Source: Paraburkholderia xenovorans LB400
GTDB lineage: Bacteria > Pseudomonadota > Gammaproteobacteria > Burkholderiales > Burkholderiaceae
Direction: 5' to 3'
Assembly (NCBI RefSeq): GCF_000013645.1
Contig: NC_007951.1
Coordinates: 620,001-684,000, forward strand
DNA length: 64,000 nt
Shown here one piece after another: positions 1 through 9,909 of this stretch. Under the pieces are notes generated by a model that was given only the letters and a program-made list of their open reading frames with translations, did not search any database and was not told the DNA's origin. The position numbers were made by a program, and so were the translations under genes. Within the stretch, counting starts at the first letter, position 1. Each line of letters begins with the position of its first letter.

Positions 1-69
1 CAGATCTTCAGCGTCCGCGAGGACGGTTTTGATATCCGACATCAATCTCTCCTTGTTGATTTCCGACAT
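1..69 (-). CDS. DUF883 (ElaB/YqjD-like) protein, N-terminal fragment
   Basis: Only the first 23 codons are inside the window; the gene continues past the left edge. The minus strand shows GGGGAG a few bases before an ATG, then MSEINKERLMSDIKTVLADA. A second Met at codon 10 has its own AAGGAG, so the start could be either. The sequence resembles the beginning of the small ribosome- or membrane-associated ElaB/YqjD (DUF883) proteins common in Burkholderiales. The assignment rests on this short N-terminus and is recognised from memory, so it is moderate at best. Confidence 0.5.
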   Translation of the reverse strand, partial: MSEINKERLMSDIKTVLADAEDL

Positions 70-411
70 TGACAGCTCCCCTTCGTCTCACGCCACGCGT
101 GAATCGTAACCAAAGAAACGGCCGCTGGCGAGCGCAGGGCTCGGTTGGTTCACAACTTCGCACGAACCGTTCCCGGTTGAAGCATAGCCACAAAAAACTC
201 CGCCGCCCGCACTGTGTGAGGCAAAGTTTGCCTGAGATGGAGTTGATCTGGCCCGCAAAGTTTCCACTAAATCAGTGAAAATTACAAAAACGCATAAAGT
301 AGTGACGCGATGTTCGTTCGTCATATACCGTCGCTCCCGTATGCTTTATCTTTGCAGAGCGCCGTGGGTGAATGCTCGCGCGGCAATGTCCAAACCTTCA
401 GGAGATGCATG
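70..411. other. Divergent intergenic region
   Basis: This gap of about 340 bp separates the divergent DUF883-like and peroxiredoxin genes and should carry both promoters. Short reading frames here show no recognisable protein and lack ribosome sites. AT content rises toward the peroxiredoxin side. No clear operator was seen. Confidence 0.4.
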
Positions 412-1050
412 ATGAGTCTACGTCTTGGCGATATCGCGCCGGATTTCGAACAGCAGTCGAGTGTCGGCCCGATCAGATTCCACGAGTGGCTGGGCGATAG
501 CTGGGGCGTGCTGTTTTCGCATCCCGCTGACTTCACGCCTGTCTGCACCACCGAACTCGGCCTGACCGCGAAGCTGGCCAGCGAATTCGAGAAGCGCAAC
601 GTGAAGACGATTGCGTTGTCGGTGGACAGCGCCGAGTCGCACAAGGAGTGGATTAAAGACATTAACGAGACTCAGGCCGCCAATGTCGGCTTCCCGATTC
701 TCGCGGACGGCGACCGCAAGGTTTCCGAGCTGTACGACATGATCCACCCGAATGCGAACGAAACGCTGACCGTGCGCTCGCTGTTCGTGATCGACCCGAA
801 GAAGAAGGTGCGTCTCATCATCACCTATCCGGCCAGCACGGGCCGTAACTTCGACGAAGTGCTGCGTGTGATCGATTCGCTGCAGCTGACCGACAGTCAC
901 TCGGTTGCCACGCCGGGCAACTGGAAGCAGGGCGATGACGTGGTGATCGTTCCGTCGCTGAAGGACGAGGAAATCATCAAGCAGAAATTCCCGAAGGGCT
1001 ATAAGGCGCTGCGTCCGTATCTGCGCATGACGCCGCAGCCGAACAAATAA
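412..1050 (+). CDS. 1-Cys peroxiredoxin (Prx6 family)
   Basis: Thiol peroxidase of 212 residues that reduces hydrogen peroxide and organic hydroperoxides in the cytoplasm. The peroxidatic cysteine is Cys45 in the motif HPADFTPVCTTE. No resolving cysteine is obvious, and the long C-terminal arm with VIVPSLKDEE and the final KALRPYLRMTPQP stretch is typical of the Prx6/1-Cys class. AGGAG lies 7 bases before the chosen ATG; an ATG one codon earlier is also possible. The gene is monocistronic and ends at a strong terminator. Family confidence is high; the physiological reductant cannot be read from the sequence. Confidence 0.93.
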   Translation: MSLRLGDIAPDFEQQSSVGPIRFHEWLGDSWGVLFSHPADFTPVCTTELGLTAKLASEFEKRNVKTIALSVDSAESHKEWIKDINETQAANVGFPILADGDRKVSELYDMIHPNANETLTVRSLFVIDPKKKVRLIITYPASTGRNFDEVLRVIDSLQLTDSHSVATPGNWKQGDDVVIVPSLKDEEIIKQKFPKGYKALRPYLRMTPQPNK

Positions 1051-1108
1051 GCGTTCGATGAACCACGAAGCGCGCCGATAGCTGCGTCGCCGCGTCGAAG
1101 GAAAACAG

Positions 1109-1141
1109 AAAAGCCAGTCCGCAAGTGGACTGGCTTTTTTT
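1109..1141 (+). terminator. Rho-independent terminator after the peroxiredoxin gene
   Basis: A perfect 12-bp stem (AAAAGCCAGTCC with GGACTGGCTTTT) around the loop GCAAGT runs into a T tract. The A-rich left side means it can also stop transcription coming from the opposite strand, where gcdH converges. Confidence 0.92.
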
Positions 1142-1190
1142 CGTACTGCGCAAACCCGCCACGGCCGGCGGAATCAGCGTATCCCAGCGT

Positions 1191-2381
1191 TCAGAAGAAA
1201 GCCTGAATACCTGTTTGTGCGCGCCCCAGAATCAGCGCGTGAATGTCGTGCGTGCCTTCATAGGTGTTCACCACTTCCAGATTCACCAGATGCCGCGCGA
1301 CGCCGAACTCGTCCGAGATGCCGTTGCCGCCGAGCATGTCGCGTGCAAGCCGCGCAATATCCAGCGCCTTGCCGCATGAATTGCGCTTCATGATCGAGGT
1401 GATCTCGACAGCCGCGGTGCCTTCGTCCTTCATGCGGCCGAGACGCAGCACGCCTTGCAGTCCGAGCGTGATCTCGGTCTGCATGTCGGCGAGCTTCTTC
1501 TGGATCAGCTGGTTCGCGGCGAGCGGCCGGCCGAACTGCTTGCGATCCAGCACGTACTGGCGCGCGGTGTGCCAGCATGCTTCGGCCGCGCCGAGCGCGC
1601 CCCAGGCAATGCCGTAGCGCGCCGAGTTCAGACAGGTGAACGGACCGCGCAAACCGCTGACTTCCGGGAAACGGTTCTCTTCCGGCACGAACACTTCGTC
1701 GAGCACGATCTCACCGGTGATCGAGGCGCGCAAACCCACCTTGCTGTGGATGGTCGGCGCCGACAGCCCTCTCCAGCCCTTCTCCAGAATGAAGCCGCGA
1801 ATCGCGTCCTTGCCGTTTTCTTCGAGCTTTGCCCACACCACGAACACGTCGGCGATCGGCGAGTTGGTGATCCACATTTTCGAGCCCGACAGCGAATAGC
1901 CGCCGTCGACCTTTTTGGCCCGCGTGACCATGCTGCCCGGATCGGAGCCGTGGTTCGGCTCGGTCAGGCCGAAGCAGCCGATCCACTCGCCGGTGGCGAG
2001 CTTCGGCAGGTATTTCTGCTTTTGCGCTTCGGAGCCGAATGCGTGGATCGGCACCATGACGAGCGACGACTGCACTGACATCATCGACCGGTAGCCGGAA
2101 TCGACGCGCTCCACCTCGCGCGCAATCAGGCCGTAAGCGACGTAGTTCAGGCCGGGACCACCGTATTGTTCGGGAATGGTCGGGCCGAGCAGCCCGAGCT
2201 CGCCCATCTCGCGAAAGATCTCGATGTCGGTCTTCTCGTGACGGAATGCTTCGAGCACGCGCGGCTGGAGCTTGTCCTGCGCGTAAGCCGCGGCGGCGTC
2301 GCGCACCATGCGTTCGTCTTCGGTGAGTTGCTGATCCAGCAGCAACGGGTCTTCCCAGTGAAACTGCGCGGCCTCGGCCAT
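1191..2381 (-). CDS. gcdH: Glutaryl-CoA dehydrogenase
   Basis: FAD-dependent acyl-CoA dehydrogenase of 396 residues that oxidises and decarboxylates glutaryl-CoA to crotonyl-CoA in lysine, tryptophan and glutarate breakdown. The full family layout is present: N-terminal helical domain, FAD-binding strands with [17 protein letters not shown] and [12 protein letters not shown], and the catalytic base in [17 protein letters not shown] (about Glu375). The EGTHDIHAL form is characteristic of GCDH rather than short-chain dehydrogenases. AGGAGA precedes the ATG. It is divergent from an IclR-type regulator with a palindrome in between, which suggests local control. Confidence 0.93.
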   Translation of the reverse strand: MAEAAQFHWEDPLLLDQQLTEDERMVRDAAAAYAQDKLQPRVLEAFRHEKTDIEIFREMGELGLLGPTIPEQYGGPGLNYVAYGLIAREVERVDSGYRSMMSVQSSLVMVPIHAFGSEAQKQKYLPKLATGEWIGCFGLTEPNHGSDPGSMVTRAKKVDGGYSLSGSKMWITNSPIADVFVVWAKLEENGKDAIRGFILEKGWRGLSAPTIHSKVGLRASITGEIVLDEVFVPEENRFPEVSGLRGPFTCLNSARYGIAWGALGAAEACWHTARQYVLDRKQFGRPLAANQLIQKKLADMQTEITLGLQGVLRLGRMKDEGTAAVEITSIMKRNSCGKALDIARLARDMLGGNGISDEFGVARHLVNLEVVNTYEGTHDIHALILGRAQTGIQAFF

Positions 2382-2441
2382 GACTTATCTCCTGATTTCT
2401 TGCTTGACGAAACGTGCGTGAGCTTGACTTAAGTTCCGCTA

Positions 2442-2460
2442 TGCGAAACAATGTTTTGCA
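2442..2460. promoter_or_regulatory. Palindrome in the gcdH/IclR divergent spacer (candidate operator)
   Basis: TGCGAAAC-AAT-GTTTTGCA is an inverted repeat with 8-bp arms (7 of 8 pairs match) and a 3-bp spacer. It lies about midway between gcdH and the regulator. IclR proteins bind palindromes of this size, so it is a plausible autoregulatory and gcdH operator. The site covers an upstream ATG of the regulator frame, which favours the later start at 2484. Confidence 0.5.
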
Positions 2461-2483
2461 AACACGTCCGAGTGTACCACCCC

Positions 2484-3269
2484 ATGACGCCTGCATCCAC
2501 TCTCTCTGAACCGCTCGACGAGCGCAAATTCGTTGTCGCCCTTGCACGCGGGCTGGATTTGCTGCGCGCGTTCAAACCGGGCGAAACCATGCTCGGCAAC
2601 CGCGATTTCGTCGAGCGCACGGGCTTGCCGAAGGCCACGGTCAACCGTCTTGCCTACACGCTGACCGTGCTCGGCTATCTGCGGTTGGACGAATCCCTGG
2701 GTAAATATGCGCTCGACGCCGGCGTGCTGTCGCTCGGATTCGCGCTGCTCTCGGGCACGGACACGCTCGAACTGGCACGCCCGCATATGCGCACGTTCGC
2801 GCGCGAGGTGGGCGCGGCGGTCTCGCTCGGTTGCCGCGACGGGCTCGACATGATCTATCTGGAGACGATCCGCAGTGAAACCGCGCTGACGCTCGGGCTG
2901 GCATCGGGTTCCAGACTGTCGATGCTGACCAGTTCGATGGGGCGCGCCTATCTCGCCGTGCAACCGCTCGACGTGCGCGCCGCGTTGCTGGCGGAACTGC
3001 GCAAGGCGGCGGGCAACGAAGGCGACGCGCTGGTCGCCGACGCGGAGAAAGAGATCGCCGCGTTCGCCGCGCAGCGCTGCTGCTATTCGTTCCGGGCGTG
3101 GCACGACGACGTCAATGCGGTCGCGGTGCCGTTTCGCGAGCCGCGTGAAGGTCGCTGGCTGGTGCTGAGTTGCAGCGGGCCGGCTTCATCGATGGGCGAA
3201 GAGGTGTTCCGTGACAACGTCGCGCCGCGGCTGATGGCGCTTGCGCGGCGGTTAGGCGATACGGGCTGA
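2484..3269 (+). CDS. IclR-family transcriptional regulator
   Basis: DNA-binding regulator of 261 residues. The N-terminal winged helix-turn-helix starts at about residue 14 (VVALARGLDLLRAFKPGE, then GLPKATVNRLAYTLTVLGYL). The C-terminal IclR effector domain follows, with the conserved MGRAYLA segment and a late CSGPAS motif. An upstream in-frame ATG overlaps the palindrome, so the start at MTPASTL is preferred, although no strong ribosome site marks it. By position it most likely controls gcdH; the ligand is unknown but a glutarate-pathway metabolite would fit. Confidence 0.88.
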   Translation: MTPASTLSEPLDERKFVVALARGLDLLRAFKPGETMLGNRDFVERTGLPKATVNRLAYTLTVLGYLRLDESLGKYALDAGVLSLGFALLSGTDTLELARPHMRTFAREVGAAVSLGCRDGLDMIYLETIRSETALTLGLASGSRLSMLTSSMGRAYLAVQPLDVRAALLAELRKAAGNEGDALVADAEKEIAAFAAQRCCYSFRAWHDDVNAVAVPFREPREGRWLVLSCSGPASSMGEEVFRDNVAPRLMALARRLGDTG

Positions 3270-3317
3270 AGCGGCGGCGGCGCGAGCGGCCGCTTCGCCG
3301 GGCTCAATCCACGTGCC

Positions 3318-4151
3318 TCAAACCGCCCGGTCGTGATAATGCGCGTTGAACAGCGGCCCTTGCACGAAGCGCACGTCGTACTGCTGCAAAGCCTCGAACT
3401 GCGCTTCATCCACTACACGATTGAAGATCAACGGAATCCGCAGGCGGCCGGCGTAACCGACCAGCGGTTTGACCGTCGCGTCGCGCAAAGCGGTGCCCGC
3501 ATCCATCTTGAGGAAGTCGAGCCGCGCGGTTTCCGAGACCGACAGAATCTGCCCCGCGTTGGAGAGGTTGCCGGCCACCTTGAAGCCATAGTGCTGATAG
3601 CTCTTGGTCAGATAGCCGAGAAAGGTCTTGTGCGCGACCGCCGCCGCCGGCAACTCGATCACCACCCGCGACGGGTTCAATCCGAACGACACCAGCACGG
3701 TCGAAAAATGCCGGCCGTGGTCGTATTTCACACTCTTGAGCAGCCGCTCGTGCACACGCAGAAAGAGCAGCCCATGCCGCTGCGCGCCGAAGAAATTGAT
3801 GGCGTGCAGCGCGCGTGACATGCGGTCGAGCGCGACGAGATCCCGATCGTCGGCGATCCGGTCGAACGGATCGAACACGTCGGACGGCGCGGCGTCGAGC
3901 CGGTGCGTGACGGCCTGAAAGCCGAGTTCGTCGCCGAAACGGTCCACACCTTCGACCCCCGACGAGAGCGACTGCGCGAGCGCATGCACGCTGATATCGA
4001 AGATCGGCTCATAACCGCTGGCCAGTTCGAGGCCGTTGAACTGCGCCAGCGCGACGTCGTGATGCAAGCCGTGCCCCATCATCAGATGCGCGCCGAGAAA
4101 CGGATGATCGGCGGCGCGGGTAATGAGGTCGGGGATGGTCGGCGGAATCAT
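3318..4151 (-). CDS. Degenerate EAL-domain protein
   Basis: About 277 residues with the outline of an EAL (c-di-GMP phosphodiesterase) domain: EPIFDISVHAL near the start, VVIELP in the middle, LDFLKMDAG, and DVRFVQGPLFNAH at the end. The signature E-x-L is not seen, the DDFG metal-binding motif is replaced by a segment reading KVAGNLSNAG, and the lysine-containing motifs are altered. Catalysis is therefore unlikely, and a c-di-GMP-binding or protein-interaction role is an inference. The ATG at 4151 was chosen; a GTG-started extension to 4238 is possible. Neither start has a clear ribosome site. Confidence 0.7.
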   Translation of the reverse strand: MIPPTIPDLITRAADHPFLGAHLMMGHGLHHDVALAQFNGLELASGYEPIFDISVHALAQSLSSGVEGVDRFGDELGFQAVTHRLDAAPSDVFDPFDRIADDRDLVALDRMSRALHAINFFGAQRHGLLFLRVHERLLKSVKYDHGRHFSTVLVSFGLNPSRVVIELPAAAVAHKTFLGYLTKSYQHYGFKVAGNLSNAGQILSVSETARLDFLKMDAGTALRDATVKPLVGYAGRLRIPLIFNRVVDEAQFEALQQYDVRFVQGPLFNAHYHDRAV

Positions 4152-4320
4152 GTAGACGTGTAGATGGCGGTAGAGAGGCGTTCGGCAACCCGATCGATTG
4201 CCGCATCCAATGATGGTAGCAGTCCGCACCGCGCTCACATGAACAAATTGCTCATAACGTTATCCGCCCGCCCCTTGTATCTACGGGCGGTCCCGCGGTT
4301 TTGAGACGGGTTTTCAGGGT

Positions 4321-4366
4321 ATACGTTAATTTCACTATGCGTAATTAGTTTTACCATACGTAAATT
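4321..4366. promoter_or_regulatory. Direct repeats ATRCGTWAWT upstream of the aromatic carrier gene
   Basis: Three similar AT-rich words (ATACGTTAAT, ATGCGTAATT, ATACGTAAAT) begin at 4321, 4337 and 4356. The last overlaps the inverted repeat TTTAC-CATAC-GTAAA. They stand out against the GC-rich surroundings and lie about 140 bp before the MFS-hmgA-fahA operon. They could be regulator sites for homogentisate induction and/or part of the promoter; no cognate regulator gene is identified. Confidence 0.4.
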
Positions 4367-4501
4367 GTGGCGCGGCTGCGGTCGCGGGAAAGTGTGGGTG
4401 CCGCATGCACCGTGCGCACCGCATGCGCCGACCTCCGGGGTTCTCCGGGCGTTCGGGCCGCACGCCACTCAACAATCCAGTCAGCAGGAGGGGACGACCC
4501 A

Positions 4502-5866
4502 ATGAGCGCGAAACCGGCCGCGGCCGCCACCAATGTGATCGAAGTCGAGCGCGTGCTCGCCGAAACGCATCACCCGGCATTCCAGTTGATGCTGCTCGTG
4601 CTATGCGGGCTGTGCCTCGTGATCGACGGGTTCGACGCACAGGCTATGGGCTACGTCGCGCCGAGCGTGATCGGCGAATGGCACGTCTCGAAAGCCGCGC
4701 TCGGTCCGGTGTTCAGCGCCAGTCTGTTCGGCATGCTGCTCGGCGCGCTCGGGCTGTCGGTGCTGGCTGACCGCGTGGGCCGCCGGCCGGTGCTGATCGG
4801 CTCCACGTTCTTCTTCGCGCTGGCAATGCTTACCACGCCTTTCGTCACGACGATCCCCGCCTTGATCGCGCTGCGCTTCGTCACCGGTCTCGGGCTCGGC
4901 TGCATCATGCCGAACGCGATGGCGCTGGTCGGCGAATTCTCGACGCCTGTGCATCGCGTCAAGCGCATGATGCTGGTGTCGTGCGGCTTTACGCTGGGCG
5001 CGGCGCTCGGCGGCTTTATCAGCGCCGCGCTGATTCCGGCCTATGGCTGGCGCTCGGTTTTCTGGGTCGGCGGTGCGGCGCCGTTGCTGCTGGCGCTGGC
5101 GATGCTCGTCGCGCTGCCGGAGTCGCTGCAATTCCTGGTTCTCAAAGGCCACAACGAGCGCGCGTTGCGCTGGCTCGCGAAGTTCAACCCAATGCTGCCG
5201 ATCGACGCGAACACGCGTCTCGTCGTGCGTGAAAAGGGCAATGACGGCGCGCCGGTGGCCGAACTGTTCCGCGCCGGCCGTGGCCCGGTGACGTTGATTC
5301 TGTGGGCGATCAGTTTCATGAACCTGATCGATCTGTACTTCCTGTCGAACTGGCTGCCCACCGTGATGCGCGACGCCGGCTATTCGCCGAGCACCGCCGT
5401 GCTCGTCGGCACGGTGCTACAGACGGGCGGCGTGGTCGGCACCTTGCTGCTCGGCTGGTTCATCGAACGGTTTGGCTTTGTGCGCGTGCTGTTCGTGTGC
5501 TTCGCGGGCGCGGCGCTGGCAGTCAGCACGATCGGCACGGTGGCGCATATGCTGCCGTGGCTGCTGATCGTCGTATTCGCGGGCGGCTTCTGCGTGGTCG
5601 GCGGACAGCCGGCGGTCAACGCGCTGGCCGGCCATTTTTATCCAACCGCGCTGCGCTCGACGGGGATTGGCTGGAGCCTTGGCATCGGCCGGATCGGTTC
5701 GGTGATCGGACCGCTGATCGGCGGTCAGCTGATCGCGCTCAACTGGTCGAATGCTTCGCTGTTTCATGCGGCGGCGGTGCCGGTGCTGTGCTCCGCGCTG
5801 CTGGTGATCGGACTGGCCGCCGCGACGCGCCAGCGCGGCCGGCCGTCCGAGCCGCGCACCGCCTGA
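4502..5866 (+). CDS. MFS carrier, aromatic acid:H+ symporter type
   Basis: Membrane protein of 454 residues with twelve predicted hydrophobic segments. The segment [14 protein letters not shown] in the first helix and the loop motif [11 protein letters not shown] are hallmarks of the AAHS (PcaK/BenK-like) group, which imports benzoate-type aromatic acids by proton symport. GGAGG precedes the ATG. It is the first gene of an operon with hmgA and fahA, separated from hmgA by 34 bases, so homogentisate, hydroxyphenyl-acetate/pyruvate or a related aromatic acid is the likely substrate. That substrate is inferred from context. Confidence 0.85.
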   Translation: MSAKPAAAATNVIEVERVLAETHHPAFQLMLLVLCGLCLVIDGFDAQAMGYVAPSVIGEWHVSKAALGPVFSASLFGMLLGALGLSVLADRVGRRPVLIGSTFFFALAMLTTPFVTTIPALIALRFVTGLGLGCIMPNAMALVGEFSTPVHRVKRMMLVSCGFTLGAALGGFISAALIPAYGWRSVFWVGGAAPLLLALAMLVALPESLQFLVLKGHNERALRWLAKFNPMLPIDANTRLVVREKGNDGAPVAELFRAGRGPVTLILWAISFMNLIDLYFLSNWLPTVMRDAGYSPSTAVLVGTVLQTGGVVGTLLLGWFIERFGFVRVLFVCFAGAALAVSTIGTVAHMLPWLLIVVFAGGFCVVGGQPAVNALAGHFYPTALRSTGIGWSLGIGRIGSVIGPLIGGQLIALNWSNASLFHAAAVPVLCSALLVIGLAAATRQRGRPSEPRTA

Positions 5867-5900
5867 GATGACGAGATCGAGTATCAACGGAGAACCTTGC

Positions 5901-7247
5901 ATGGATACCCAAACACGTACGCCGAACACTGTCAGTTCGCGGCTCGAGATCGAGCCCGGCTATCAGTCGGGTTTCGCGAACGAATTCGCGACAGAGGCGT
6001 TGCCGGGCGCGTTGCCGGAAGGCCGCAACTCGCCGCAACGCGTGGCCTATGGTCTGTACGCCGAACAGGTGTCGGGCACGGCGTTTACTGCGCCGCGCGC
6101 CCACAATCGCCGTTCGTGGCTGTACCGGATTCGTCCGGCGGCGGTGCACAAGCCGTTCACGCCGCTGCCCTCGGAGCGGCTCGTCGCCAACTTCGCCGAG
6201 GTGCCGCCCACACCGCCGAACCAGTTGCGCTGGGACCCGCTGCCGATGCCGGCCGAGCCGACCGATTTCATCGACGGCTGGGTGACGATGGCGGGCAACG
6301 GCGCGGCGGAATCGATGAGCGGTTGCGCGATTCACCTGTACGCGGCGAACCGCTCGATGCAAGACCGCTTCTTCTATAGCGCCGACGGCGAATTGCTGAT
6401 CGTGCCGCAGGAAGGGCGTCTCGACATTGCCACCGAAATGGGCCGGCTCGAAGTCGAACCGTTCGAGATCGTGGTGATTCCGCGCGGCGTACGCTTCGCG
6501 GTGAGCCTGCCGGACGGCGCGGCGCGCGGCTACATCTGCGAGAATTTCGGGGCGTTGCTGCGTTTGCCGGACCTCGGACCGATCGGCTCGAATGGGCTCG
6601 CCAATCCGCGCGATTTCCTCACGCCGCATGCGGCCTACGAGGATCGTGAGGGCGACTTCGAACTCGTCGCCAAGCTGAACGGCAACCTGTGGCGCGCGGA
6701 TATCGGCCATTCGCCGCTCGACGTGGTGGCGTGGCACGGCAACTATGCCCCATACAAATACGACCTGCGCCGCTTCAACACGATCGGCTCGATCAGCTTC
6801 GACCATCCGGACCCGTCGATTTTTCTGGTGCTGCAATCGCAAAGCGATACGCCGGGCGTCGATGCGATCGACTTCGTGATCTTCCCGCCGCGCTGGCTGG
6901 CGGCCGAAGATACGTTCCGGCCACCCTGGTTCCATCGCAACGTCGCGAGCGAGTTCATGGGCCTCGTGCACGGCGTGTACGACGCGAAGGCCGAGGGCTT
7001 CGTGCCGGGCGGAGGGAGTCTGCATAACTGCATGTCGGGTCACGGCCCGGATGCGGACACGTTCGAAAAGGCTTCGCATATCGATACGTCGAAGCCGGCG
7101 AAAGTCGGCGACACGATGGCCTTTATGTTCGAGACGCGCACGCTGATCAAGCCGACCCGTTTCGCGCTCGAAACCGCGCAATTGCAGGCGCATTACTACG
7201 AGTGCTGGCAAGGCCTCAAGAAACATTTCAATCCGGAGCAACGATGA
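5901..7247 (+). CDS. hmgA: Homogentisate 1,2-dioxygenase
   Basis: Non-haem iron enzyme of 448 residues that opens the ring of homogentisate to maleylacetoacetate in phenylalanine and tyrosine catabolism. The N-terminus carries the family start [19 protein letters not shown]. The C-terminal cupin holds the iron ligands in [14 protein letters not shown] (His and Glu) and the second His in [14 protein letters not shown] lies ahead of the ATG. Its stop codon overlaps the fahA start (ATGA), indicating translational coupling. An isomerase gene (maiA) for the intermediate step is not in the window. Confidence 0.97.
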   Translation: MDTQTRTPNTVSSRLEIEPGYQSGFANEFATEALPGALPEGRNSPQRVAYGLYAEQVSGTAFTAPRAHNRRSWLYRIRPAAVHKPFTPLPSERLVANFAEVPPTPPNQLRWDPLPMPAEPTDFIDGWVTMAGNGAAESMSGCAIHLYAANRSMQDRFFYSADGELLIVPQEGRLDIATEMGRLEVEPFEIVVIPRGVRFAVSLPDGAARGYICENFGALLRLPDLGPIGSNGLANPRDFLTPHAAYEDREGDFELVAKLNGNLWRADIGHSPLDVVAWHGNYAPYKYDLRRFNTIGSISFDHPDPSIFLVLQSQSDTPGVDAIDFVIFPPRWLAAEDTFRPPWFHRNVASEFMGLVHGVYDAKAEGFVPGGGSLHNCMSGHGPDADTFEKASHIDTSKPAKVGDTMAFMFETRTLIKPTRFALETAQLQAHYYECWQGLKKHFNPEQR

Positions 7248-8554
7248 ACGCATCGAGCGATCTTCAGGCGACGCTCGATCCGTCGCGCAAAAGCTGGGTC
7301 GAGTCGGCCAACAATCCGACCGGCGATTTTTCGATTCAGAATCTGCCGTTCGGCATTTTCAGCGACGGGCTGAATGCGACGCGCCGCGTGGGCGTGGCGA
7401 TCGGCGACAGCATCGTCGACCTGGCCGCGCTCGAAAGCGCGGGTCTGCTGAGCGTGCCGTCAACGGGCGCGGGCGACAGCGTGTTCGTGCGCGACGCGTT
7501 GAACGATTTCATCGCCCTCGGCCGTGACGCATGGCGCAGTGTGCGTGTCCAGTTGAGCAGGCTGTTGTCGCGCGACGACGCAACGCTGCGCGACGACGCC
7601 GAGCTGCGCGGCCGCGCGCTGATCCGTCAGGCCGACGCGCAATTGCATCTGCCGGTGCAGATTCCGGGCTACACCGATTTCTATTCGTCGAAGGAGCACG
7701 CAACGAATGTCGGCTCCATGTTCCGCGATCCGAAGAATGCGCTGCTGCCGAACTGGTCGGAGATGCCGATTGGTTACAACGGACGCGCGTCGTCGGTGGT
7801 GGTGAGCGGCACGCCCGTGCGTCGTCCTAACGGACAGCTGAAGCTGCCGGATCAGGAGCGTCCGGTGTTCGGCGCGTGCCGCAAGCTGGATATCGAACTG
7901 GAAACGGGCTTCGTGATCGGTGCGGGCAATGCCCTGGGCGAGCCGGTTACATGCGCGGATGCCGAAGCGCATATCTTCGGCATGGTGCTGCTGAACGACT
8001 GGAGCGCGCGCGATATCCAGCAGTGGGAATACGTGCCGCTCGGGCCGTTCAACGCGAAGACCTTCGCGACCACGATCTCGCCCTGGATCGTGACGCTCGA
8101 CGCGCTCGAACCGTTCCGCGTCGCGCAGCCCGCGCAAGATCCGCAGCCGCTCGCTTATCTGCGGCACGACGGCGAACATGCTTTCGACATCACGCTGGAA
8201 GTGACGCTACGCCCGCAGCAGGCGAAAGAGGCGAGCACGATCACGCGGACCAACTTCAAACACATGTACTGGACGATGGCGCAGCAACTCGCGCATCACA
8301 CGGTATCGGGCTGCAACACGCGCGTGGGCGACCTGATGGGCTCCGGCACGATCAGCGGGCCGACGGAGGATTCCTTCGGCAGCCTGCTCGAATTGACGTG
8401 GAACGGCAAGAAGCCGCTGGAGTTGCGCGAAGGCGGCACGCGCAGTTTCATCGAAGACGGCGACGAGTTGACGCTTGCCGGCTGGTGCCAGGGCGAGGGT
8501 TATCGGGTGGGCTTCGGCGTGTGCGCCGGGGAGATTTTGCCGGCGTTGAAGTGA
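7244..8554 (+). CDS. fahA: Fumarylacetoacetase
   Basis: Enzyme of 436 residues that hydrolyses fumarylacetoacetate to fumarate and acetoacetate, the last step of the homogentisate pathway. The N-terminal SH3-like domain contains NLPFGIFS. The catalytic C-terminal domain shows [15 protein letters not shown], the metal-binding [11 protein letters not shown], and [20 protein letters not shown] followed by [10 protein letters not shown], all standard for FAH. It starts inside the hmgA stop codon (4-base overlap) and ends shortly before a bidirectional terminator. Confidence 0.97.
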   Translation: MNASSDLQATLDPSRKSWVESANNPTGDFSIQNLPFGIFSDGLNATRRVGVAIGDSIVDLAALESAGLLSVPSTGAGDSVFVRDALNDFIALGRDAWRSVRVQLSRLLSRDDATLRDDAELRGRALIRQADAQLHLPVQIPGYTDFYSSKEHATNVGSMFRDPKNALLPNWSEMPIGYNGRASSVVVSGTPVRRPNGQLKLPDQERPVFGACRKLDIELETGFVIGAGNALGEPVTCADAEAHIFGMVLLNDWSARDIQQWEYVPLGPFNAKTFATTISPWIVTLDALEPFRVAQPAQDPQPLAYLRHDGEHAFDITLEVTLRPQQAKEASTITRTNFKHMYWTMAQQLAHHTVSGCNTRVGDLMGSGTISGPTEDSFGSLLELTWNGKKPLELREGGTRSFIEDGDELTLAGWCQGEGYRVGFGVCAGEILPALK

Positions 8555-8597
8555 CGCTGGCAACGCGCCGTTAGCGTGTGTACGGAAGGCGCGCGAT

Positions 8598-8639
8598 AAA
8601 AAAACGGGGAAGCCATTTATCGTGGCTTTCCTGTTTTTC
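8598..8639. terminator. Bidirectional terminator between fahA and a converging MFS gene
   Basis: AAAAAAACGGGGAAGCCA, loop TTTATCG, then TGGCTTTCCTGTTTTT: a long stem flanked by A and T runs, placed between converging genes. Confidence 0.88.
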
Positions 8640-8684
8640 TATTTGCGGATCGCCATGCTGGGGCCCTGTGACAAGACCTGCCGA

Positions 8685-9845
8685 TCAACCCCCAACCCGC
8701 ACCGGCGCCCGTCGCTTTTCCCACCAAACCGCAGCAAGAAACGCCACCGCCGCCACGAGCAGCACACCGACCACCGCATCGTTGCCCACGCCCTTCATCA
8801 GCGCACCGGCCACCAGCGGGCCGCCGAAACTGGCCGCGCTCCACGACGCGCCCACCAGCGAACTGGCCGACACCAGCGCGACACCGCGAAAGCGCTCCCC
8901 GCAGGCCACCAGCGACAGCGTGTAGATCGCGCCCGCCGCCGCGCCGAGCACATAGAGCAGCGGCCAGCAAAGCCACGGCGAGGTGACCGCCCACGGCAGC
9001 ACTGGCAGCAACGCCACGACGAGCACGCCGCAACCGATATGCACGCGCTCGCGCCCCAGCCGATCAGCGAGCCAGCCGATCGGAAACTGCATCGTCGTAT
9101 CGCCGAGCAGCAGAGCCGACGCGAACAGCACGGCCACCTCGCTCGCAATGCCGTGCGACATCGCGAAGAGCGGCAGCAACGAGAGCGCGATCGTGTCGAA
9201 CAACGCGAAGAACCCGGTGCCGATCACGAGCGCCGGCATCTGCGGCAAAACATGACGCCAGCCGCCGTGCGCCGCGTGCTCGTCGCCGGACGCTTGCGGC
9301 GTCGCGCGGATCGTGGCGAGCATCGGCAGCGCCAGCAGGAAGATCGCGCCGCACATCAGGAAACGCCAATGCGTGAAGCCGGCGATCTGACTCACCAGCA
9401 CGGGCCCGGCCATCTGGAACAGCGTGAAGTTCGTCGCGTAGATGGCGATCACGCGGCCGCGCGAAGCGTCGTCGGCCAACTGGTTGACCCAGGCTTCGCC
9501 GATCGTGAAGAGCAGCATCAGCGCCGCGCCGCACAGCACGCGCAACACGGCCCAGAGCCAGAGGTTCGAAGTGAGTTGCATCAGCGCGGTGGCGAACGCC
9601 ACCACCAGCACCGCGCCGACGATCACCCGGCGGCCGCCAAAGCGCGCCGCGATCCAGCCGGCGAGCGGCACGATGGCGAGGCCGCCGCCTGCTTGCGCGG
9701 CGGTCAGCAGGCCGACCACGTCGGTGCCATAGCCGGCTTGTGTGAGCGAGAGGGCGGTAAGAGGAAGTGTCGCGCCGCTGCCGAGTCCGACCACGGCGAC
9801 ACTGAGGATCAACGCGAGGAAATCGCGGGTGAGGATAACTTTCAT
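8685..9845 (-). CDS. MFS transporter
   Basis: Twelve-segment membrane protein of 386 residues. Signature loops ARFGGRRVIVG after the second helix and DRLGRERVHIG in the second half mark the major facilitator superfamily; IGEAWVNQLADDASRGRVIA is the style of the YcaD/UMF-like group. The substrate is unknown. It sits in a minus-strand pair with another MFS gene, with 64 bases between them, but the two are not close relatives. The start codon is the first ATG of the frame. Confidence 0.8.
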   Translation of the reverse strand: MKVILTRDFLALILSVAVVGLGSGATLPLTALSLTQAGYGTDVVGLLTAAQAGGGLAIVPLAGWIAARFGGRRVIVGAVLVVAFATALMQLTSNLWLWAVLRVLCGAALMLLFTIGEAWVNQLADDASRGRVIAIYATNFTLFQMAGPVLVSQIAGFTHWRFLMCGAIFLLALPMLATIRATPQASGDEHAAHGGWRHVLPQMPALVIGTGFFALFDTIALSLLPLFAMSHGIASEVAVLFASALLLGDTTMQFPIGWLADRLGRERVHIGCGVLVVALLPVLPWAVTSPWLCWPLLYVLGAAAGAIYTLSLVACGERFRGVALVSASSLVGASWSAASFGGPLVAGALMKGVGNDAVVGVLLVAAVAFLAAVWWEKRRAPVRVGG

Positions 9846-9909
9846 CGGCCGAGATGCTACTACGGCCGCGAGTCATGCGCATCCGCGGGGGGCGCATGGA
9901 TGCTGGCGG

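Noticed and set aside
5739..7253. 504-codon minus-strand frame opposite hmgA
   Set aside because: It mirrors the hmgA reading frame in GC-rich DNA and has no domain or ribosome site.
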